NCBI GenBank assembly: GCA_001598975.1
Contig: BBXU01002707.1
Span: forward strand, 1 to 10,820
DNA: 10,820 bases
Direction: 5' to 3'
Source of the DNA: Parachlorella kessleri
Lineage: Eukaryota; Chlorophyta; Trebouxiophyceae; Chlorellales; Chlorellaceae
Shown here: positions 9,501 to 10,820 of the stretch, one piece after another
How the letters are laid out: every line of letters starts with the position of its first letter
Numbering within the stretch: position 1 is the first letter of the stretch
The notes under the pieces: generated by a model
The model's database searches: none
What the model saw: only the letters and a program-made list of their open reading frames with translations
What the model was told of the DNA's origin: nothing
Made by a program: the position numbers and the translations under genes

Positions 9501-10645
9501 CCTGCCTCCCCAACTGCATGGCTTAATGCCTCAACGAGCCCTCACCTGCAGCTGTCAGTGCCAGGCAAGACGGTCCCTGCTTGGCGCGAAGCCCAAGGAA
9601 CATGGTATCGCGGCCTCCCCAGCTGCATGGCTCAAGGCGTTGTTCCCCCCTGCAGCTGCCGGAGCTGGGCAAGAAGGCACCCCTGGTTGCCATCCCCACC
9701 ACCTCGGGCACCGGCTCCGAGGTGACCCCCTTTGCCGTGGTCACCGACGACGCCACCGGCCAGAAGTACCCGCTGGCCGATTATGCCCTGACCCCCACCA
9801 TGGCCATCGTGGACACCCACCTGGTGCTGGGCATCCCCAAGAAGCTGACGGCATACGGTGGGCTGGACGCGCTGGTGCACGCCCTGGAGAGGTGGGTGTG
9901 GGTGGTGTTTCTCTGTCTCTGTCCCCTGCTTGTAAGATGGTAATTGGTGGGGCCCAGGCATCGCTGTGCATGTTTTGAGGCTCCAGGGAGCACCCCGCGA
10001 TATGGTTTGTGTGTGTCTCAGGTTTAACACGTGTTTCCATACTGCTGGAGCGCCGGCTACAAGGCTAGTAGCCCACATATATCACTGACATGCGGGAGTT
10101 GCTGCTGCTTCGGTTACAGCTACATGTCCATCTTCTCCACCGACTACATCAAAGGGCCTGTCCCTACCTCGCTGGCGTTGGGATAGTTTACGAACTCTGG
10201 CTAACTGCTTGTCATGTGCTTGCTGCCTGCAGCTACGTGTCCATCTTCTCCACTGACTACACCAAGGGCTTGTCCCGCGAGGCCATCTCCCTGGTGTTCA
10301 AGTTCCTGTACCGCTCGTACAGCAACGGCACCTCCGACTACGAGGCCCGCGAAAAAATGCACTCGGCCGCCACCGTGGCCGGCATGGTGAGTCACCCTGA
10401 GCTTGTTGTTACTTGAGTGGTACTGAGTACCTGCTGGTGCATGCCACAGTGGCTGGCTGGCATGATGAGTTGGCACAGCGAGTTGGAGGGCGGTAGAGGT
10501 GCCGTTAGGTGGCATCAACAATCGGCACCTGCTCACTACCTTGGGAGGTTGCCACTGTGTGCAGGCCTTTGCCAATGCGTTCCTGGGCATCTGCCACAGC
10601 ATGGCACACAAGCTGGGCGCGCAGTTCCACGTCCCCCACGGCCTG
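1482..10645 (+). CDS. ADH1: Bifunctional acetaldehyde-CoA/alcohol dehydrogenase AdhE, organelle-targeted, 21 exons visible, 3' end missing
   Basis: The enzyme reduces acetyl-CoA to acetaldehyde and then to ethanol with two NADH, regenerating NAD in fermentation. Exons: 1482-1604, 1758-1961, 2345-2449, 2816-2890, 3227-3387, 3739-3901, 4294-4383, 4794-4952, 5295-5417, 5812-5951, 6282-6357, 6601-6709, 7256-7313, 7638-7738, 8013-8088, 8412-8475, 8794-8874, 9214-9279, 9656-9891, 10233-10386, 10565-10645. All introns are GT-AG and the sum is 815 codons in frame. Residues 1-41 are a basic targeting peptide and about 42-90 an Ala/Pro linker. The aldehyde dehydrogenase domain runs from about 92 to 520, with catalytic Cys325 in [12 protein letters not shown]. 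The Fe-alcohol dehydrogenase domain follows, with GGGSPLD at 620-626 and metal ligands Asp729, His733, His799 and His813, matching Asp653, His657, His723 and His737 of E. coli AdhE. All key residues seen are intact. About 150 C-terminal residues lie beyond the window. The symbol follows Chlamydomonas usage. Exon edges are predicted from family similarity and splice consensus, not from transcripts. Confidence 0.94.
1758..1961 (+). CDS. ADH1: AdhE exon 2: Ala/Pro linker and start of the aldehyde dehydrogenase domain
   Basis: This exon encodes residues 42-109. The first part (KVAAAQAVV, then a run rich in Ala, Pro and Gly) is a low-complexity linker probably containing the transit-peptide cleavage site. 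From [18 protein letters not shown] onward it matches the first helix of bacterial AdhE, ending STFTQEQ. The acceptor follows a pyrimidine-rich tract (ctgttgctgcttatgcag). A second AG three bases on (gcagaag) would drop one Lys. An alternative acceptor at 1730 (ccttcccag) would add nine mostly hydrophobic residues in frame. Intron 2 (383 bases) shows nothing recognisable. Confidence 0.8.
2345..2449 (+). CDS. ADH1: AdhE exon 3: aldehyde dehydrogenase domain
   Basis: This exon encodes residues 110-144, [19 protein letters not shown] followed by [11 protein letters not shown] and CVEDK, which aligns without gaps to residues just after the first helix of bacterial AdhE. It is flanked by ctgcag and AAG|GTGGGC. 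The junction with exon 2 reads CAG|GTG in the spliced message. Intron 3 (366 bases) has only loose gggtatggg-like repeats around 2580-2630. Confidence 0.93.
2816..2890 (+). CDS. ADH1: AdhE exon 4: aldehyde dehydrogenase domain
   Basis: This exon encodes residues 145-169, [19 protein letters not shown] then TCGVIE. NHFASE and DEKTCGV are strongly conserved AdhE signatures. Acceptor aactgcag, donor GAG|GTGGGT, phase 0. I see nothing notable in intron 4 (336 bases). Confidence 0.94.
3227..3387 (+). CDS. ADH1: AdhE exon 5: aldehyde dehydrogenase domain
   Basis: This exon encodes residues 170-222 and two bases of Lys223. It carries [20 protein letters not shown], the nucleotide-binding-domain segment of acylating aldehyde dehydrogenases, then [15 protein letters not shown] and HPRAAK. 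The junction residue is Arg (RDPAGGV), where bacteria have an acidic loop. The donor is CCAA|GTGAGT, phase 2, deduced because the next exon must supply one G to give Lys. Intron 5 carries a long ATT tract. Confidence 0.93.
3488..3628 (+). repeat. (ATT)n microsatellite with an ACT-interrupted block, in intron 5
   Basis: There are 47 triplets without a frame slip: 30 pure ATT (3488-3577), then an alternating block of six ACT and five ATT (3578-3610), then six ATT (3611-3628). The strictly alternating ACTATT block looks like secondary amplification of a single T-to-C change. Long poly-Ile, poly-Leu and poly-Tyr open frames here are artefacts of the repeat. Confidence 0.97.
3739..3901 (+). CDS. 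ADH1: AdhE exon 6: aldehyde dehydrogenase domain
   Basis: This exon completes Lys223 and encodes residues 224-277, [20 protein letters not shown] and so on to LATGGPAM. It matches the bacterial segment ending LATGGPGM. Acceptor cccttacag, donor ATG|GTGAGC. A decayed copy of its last 27 bases and donor lies 107 bases downstream in intron 6. Confidence 0.94.
3982..4017 (+). repeat. Decayed duplicate of the exon 6 end and donor, in intron 6
   Basis: The segment gtgcctgccaccggtggcac and what follows resembles 3875-3909, the end of exon 6 plus donor, at about 80% over 30 bases. It would read V-P-A-T-G-G-T-A-V where the exon reads V-L-A-T-G-G-P-A-M, and the true donor at 3902 lines up with a GT at 4009. 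It contains a 14-base perfect palindrome at 3987-4000. The rest of intron 6 (3902-4293) is T/G-rich with no other feature. Confidence 0.55.
4294..4383 (+). CDS. ADH1: AdhE exon 7: aldehyde dehydrogenase domain
   Basis: This exon encodes residues 278-307, [20 protein letters not shown] followed by [10 protein letters not shown]. [25 protein letters not shown] is a hallmark AdhE segment just before the catalytic region. Acceptor tgtgtgcag, donor CAG|GTATGG, phase 0. Confidence 0.95.
4581..4807 (+). repeat. Perfect 100-base tandem duplication of the exon 8 acceptor, in intron 7
   Basis: Bases 4581-4680 and 4681-4780 are identical over 100 bases. The first 27 bases recur a third time at 4781-4807, where they form the real acceptor and the first 14 bases of exon 8. 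Each upstream copy thus carries a decoy acceptor (ccctccag) followed by a pseudo-exon start reading [10 protein letters not shown] and then TAG (4624-4626 and 4724-4726). Full identity implies a recent duplication, gene conversion, or an assembly artefact. Confidence 0.95.
4794..4952 (+). CDS. ADH1: AdhE exon 8: aldehyde dehydrogenase catalytic cysteine
   Basis: This exon encodes residues 308-360. It contains [20 protein letters not shown], with Cys325 corresponding to the acyl-thioester nucleophile Cys246 of E. coli AdhE, then a helix ending LTEEDKEK. The acceptor at 4793 is the third in a tandem array; only this one leads into an open frame matching the family. Donor AAG|GTGGGC. Intron 8 (342 bases) shows nothing recognisable. 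Confidence 0.95.
5295..5417 (+). CDS. ADH1: AdhE exon 9: aldehyde dehydrogenase domain
   Basis: This exon encodes residues 361-401, [20 protein letters not shown] through [10 protein letters not shown], matching the bacterial stretch LNAAIVGQ...TKILIGE. The donor GAG|GTGAGT at 5418 is the first of three near-identical donors 80 bases apart. It alone keeps the frame with exon 10, since 80 is not a multiple of three. Confidence 0.94.
5396..5595 (+). repeat. 80-base tandem repeat duplicating the exon 9 donor, in intron 9
   Basis: Units begin at 5396, 5476 and 5556. Units 1 and 2 match at 72 of 80 bases; unit 3 matches for about 35 bases and then decays. Each holds accaaggtcctcat, ggcgaggtgag and hence a strong donor (gt at 5418, 5498 and 5578). 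The unit takes in the last 22 bases of exon 9, so TKVLIGE codons are copied into the intron. Extension to the second donor would shift the frame. Confidence 0.93.
5758..5775 (+). repeat. (CAG)6 microsatellite in intron 9
   Basis: Six perfect CAG triplets lie 36 bases before the exon 10 acceptor. Each contains an AG but none is preceded by a pyrimidine tract. Confidence 0.9.
5812..5951 (+). CDS. ADH1: AdhE exon 10: end of the aldehyde dehydrogenase core
   Basis: This exon encodes residues 402-447 and two bases of Ser448. It includes [20 protein letters not shown], the conserved ExPxxxEKLxPxLAMYRA motif, and FGPGHTS, the bacterial GIGHTS site. Acceptor cttgcgcag; donor ACAAG|GTGAGG in phase 2, chosen because AG plus the next exon's C gives the conserved Ser of GHTS. 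Confidence 0.93.
5951..6054 (+). repeat. Duplicate of the exon 10 donor region, in intron 10
   Basis: Bases 5951-5983 and 6022-6054 match at 28 of 33 positions, 71 bases apart. Both begin ggtgaggcg, so the second is a decoy donor. Unlike the other cases, little exon sequence is included. I see no other feature in intron 10. Confidence 0.6.
6282..6357 (+). CDS. ADH1: AdhE exon 11: aldehyde dehydrogenase domain
   Basis: This exon completes Ser448 and encodes residues 449-473, [20 protein letters not shown] then TVRVL. It aligns with the bacterial segment LYTDQ...YFGQKMKTARIL. Acceptor ccttgcag, donor CTG|GTGAGC, phase 0. Intron 11 (243 bases) shows nothing. Confidence 0.92.
6601..6709 (+). CDS. 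ADH1: AdhE exon 12: end of the aldehyde dehydrogenase domain
   Basis: This exon encodes residues 474-509 and one base of Asn510. It carries [16 protein letters not shown] and [17 protein letters not shown], both diagnostic of AdhE and related acylating dehydrogenases. The donor ACAA|GTGAGT, phase 1, is the first of a tandem series; use of any later one would run into TGA within four codons. Confidence 0.94.
6673..7098 (+). repeat. 121-base tandem repeat duplicating the exon 12 end and donor, in intron 12
   Basis: Units begin at 6673, 6794 and 6915, with a fourth, very degenerate one near 7045. The first 48 bases of units 1 and 2 are identical, and the remainder differs by few substitutions and compensating indels. 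Unit 3 has lost about 10 bases of the exon part. Donors recur at 6710, 6831, 6944 and perhaps 7090. The copied exon part encodes [12 protein letters not shown]. Intron 12 is the longest in the gene (546 bases). Confidence 0.92.
7256..7313 (+). CDS. ADH1: AdhE exon 13: interdomain linker
   Basis: This short exon completes Asn510, encodes residues 511-528 ([18 protein letters not shown]) and gives two bases of Met529. It matches the bacterial linker VGPKHLINKKTVAKRAEN. Acceptor ggctacag, donor AT|GTGAGC, phase 2. Confidence 0.9.
7510..7645 (+). repeat. Duplicate of the exon 14 acceptor, in intron 13
   Basis: The 20 bases ctgggcttgcaggctgtggt occur at 7510-7529 and at 7626-7645, 116 bases apart. 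The second is the true exon 14 acceptor. The first is a decoy that would read L-W-C-P-M and run on to a TAA near 7605. Outside the core the two copies have largely diverged. Confidence 0.75.
7638..7738 (+). CDS. ADH1: AdhE exon 14: start of the alcohol dehydrogenase domain
   Basis: This exon completes Met529 and encodes residues 530-562, [20 protein letters not shown] then [13 protein letters not shown], plus one base of Asp563. KVYFxxG...KRAFIVTD is the entry strand of the Fe-dependent alcohol dehydrogenase fold. Donor ACTG|GTGAGC, phase 1. Confidence 0.92.
7755..7774 (+). repeat. Short TAGTC pentanucleotide repeat in intron 14
   Basis: Three perfect TAGTC units and one variant (AAGTC) lie just after the exon 14 donor. 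The rest of the 274-base intron shows nothing. Confidence 0.8.
8013..8088 (+). CDS. ADH1: AdhE exon 15: alcohol dehydrogenase domain
   Basis: This exon completes Asp563 and encodes residues 564-587, [20 protein letters not shown] then MRHH, plus two bases of Ile588. It matches bacterial DRFLFNNGYADQITSVLKAAG. Acceptor gctgtgcag, donor AT|GTAGGT, phase 2. Intron 15 (323 bases) shows no feature. Confidence 0.92.
8412..8475 (+). CDS. ADH1: AdhE exon 16: alcohol dehydrogenase domain
   Basis: This exon completes Ile588 and encodes residues 589-609, [20 protein letters not shown] and E. It corresponds to bacterial VFFEVEADPTLSIVRKGAE. The acceptor follows a CTG-rich tract (gctgctgctgcag); donor GAG|GTGGGT. 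Intron 16 (318 bases) shows no feature. Confidence 0.91.
8794..8874 (+). CDS. ADH1: AdhE exon 17: NAD-binding GGGS motif
   Basis: This exon encodes residues 610-636, [20 protein letters not shown] then IMWLMYE. The GGGSxxD motif at 620-626 binds the pyrophosphate of NAD in Fe-dependent alcohol dehydrogenases. Acceptor aaaatgcag, donor GAG|GTAGGC, phase 0. Intron 17 (339 bases) shows no notable feature. Confidence 0.95.
9214..9279 (+). CDS. ADH1: AdhE exon 18: alcohol dehydrogenase domain
   Basis: This exon encodes residues 637-658, [20 protein letters not shown] then YE. It matches bacterial [20 protein letters not shown]. Acceptor cgtttgcag, donor GAG|GTGAGA, phase 0. A 261-codon open frame running through this exon into intron 18 is accidental, since it crosses exon 19 in the wrong frame. 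Confidence 0.94.
9505..9685 (+). repeat. Decayed duplicate of the exon 19 acceptor, in intron 18
   Basis: A block beginning cctccccaactgcatggctt (9505) recurs as cctccccagctgcatggctc (9614). Each leads to an acceptor (9551 and 9655) and then to related sequence: ctgtcagtgccaggcaagac at 9552 against ctgccggagctgggcaagaa at 9656. The decoy would read L-S-V-P-G-K-T-V-P against the true L-P-E-L-G-K-K-A-P. The acceptors are 104 bases apart, so using the decoy shifts the frame. Confidence 0.7.
9656..9891 (+). CDS. ADH1: AdhE exon 19: alcohol dehydrogenase core with the first two iron ligands
   Basis: This is the longest exon, encoding residues 659-736 and two bases of Ser737. It contains [20 protein letters not shown], the Fe-alcohol dehydrogenase signature, then [13 protein letters not shown] and [14 protein letters not shown]. 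Asp729 and His733 correspond to metal ligands Asp653 and His657 of E. coli AdhE. The donor is GAGAG|GTGGGT, phase 2; adding C from the next exon gives Ser, as the alignment needs. Confidence 0.96.
10120..10163 (+). pseudogene. Decayed duplicate of the start of exon 20, in intron 19
   Basis: These 44 bases match the first 44 of exon 20 (10233-10276) with about six differences, 113 bases upstream, and follow a plausible acceptor (cggttacag). Spliced from exon 19 they would read [13 protein letters not shown] and then run to TAG at 10184-10186. No convincing donor follows, so it looks like a dead partial exon rather than a working alternative. Confidence 0.75.
10233..10386 (+). CDS. ADH1: AdhE exon 20: alcohol dehydrogenase domain
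   Basis: This exon completes Ser737 and encodes residues 738-788, [20 protein letters not shown] and on through [31 protein letters not shown] matches the bacterial RERVHSAATIAGI. Acceptor gcctgcag, donor ATG|GTGAGT, phase 0. Intron 20 is short (178 bases) and shows nothing. Confidence 0.95.
10565..10645 (+). CDS. ADH1: AdhE exon 21: remaining two iron ligands
   Basis: This exon encodes residues 789-815, [20 protein letters not shown] then FHVPHGL. It holds the GxxHxxAHxxG...PHG signature of Fe-dependent alcohol dehydrogenases. His799 and His813, 14 apart, correspond to ligands His723 and His737 of E. coli AdhE. Donor CTG|GTGAGT, phase 0. It is the last exon visible. Confidence 0.95.
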
Positions 10646-10820
10646 GTGAGTTGCTACTGCCGCCTCCTCTGTCCCCAGCGCTGCAGAATGCGGCTCAATA
10701 CGCAGAAGCAGGCTCGCGTGCCTCATGTCCTTCACGCATGGGGATGCACGCAGCTGGCTGGGAGAAGGCTGGCTGCAGCCATGGTGCTACGTTAGGTGTT
10801 GACACTCCCATGGACTTCAA
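10646..10820 (+). other. Start of intron 21, running off the window
   Basis: After the donor at 10646 nothing resembles the expected next residues (an A-N-A-L-like segment follows PHGL in AdhE). An open frame continuing here is intronic. The remaining exons and the 3' end of the gene are outside the window. Confidence 0.7.

Noticed and set aside
9193..9978. 261-codon forward open frame
   Set aside because: It joins exon 18 to intron 18 by read-through and crosses exon 19 in the wrong frame, so it does not encode the conserved AdhE protein there.
1..10820. Bacterial operon, CRISPR array, insertion sequence, tRNA or rRNA
   Set aside because: I found no signature of any of these; the intron-rich single gene indicates nuclear eukaryotic DNA.

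Overview
This window is nuclear DNA from a eukaryote, most likely a chlorophyte green alga of the Chlamydomonas/Volvox type. It holds one large gene split by many introns, and no bacterial gene layout. Three things point to the group. First, the protein is a bifunctional aldehyde/alcohol dehydrogenase (AdhE; known as ADH1 in Chlamydomonas), which among photosynthetic eukaryotes is best known from green algae. Second, the gene has about 21 short GC-rich exons separated by GT-AG introns, mostly 240-550 bases long, many with GCAG acceptors. Third, the protein has an arginine-rich N-terminal extension typical of algal organelle targeting. The species cannot be named from the sequence alone.

Layout: bases 1-1481 are upstream DNA with no convincing gene, a foldback element at 69-149, and a weak TATA-like site near 1421. 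Coding begins at 1482 and runs through 21 exons to 10645. The 21 exons add up to 2445 bases, exactly 815 codons with the frame kept at every junction. The reading frame covers the transit peptide, the whole N-terminal aldehyde dehydrogenase domain with its catalytic cysteine, the linker, and the iron-dependent alcohol dehydrogenase domain through the last metal-binding histidine. The final part of the protein (roughly 150 residues, judging from bacterial AdhE) lies beyond the right edge; 10646-10820 is the start of intron 21.

The enzyme would convert acetyl-CoA to acetaldehyde and then to ethanol, using two NADH, and so re-oxidise NADH during dark anoxic fermentation, probably in the chloroplast or mitochondrion.

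The most unusual property is in the introns. At least eight of them (6, 7, 9, 10, 12, 13, 18, 19) contain tandem copies of DNA at or across an adjoining exon-intron boundary. These copies duplicate the real splice site, usually with a piece of exon, and create decoy donors or acceptors. They range from perfect (100-base unit in intron 7) to strongly decayed. The decoys I followed shift the frame or meet a stop soon. Several introns are also flanked by AG|GT exon sequence. Together this looks like a gene whose introns have grown, or even arisen, by local tandem duplication.
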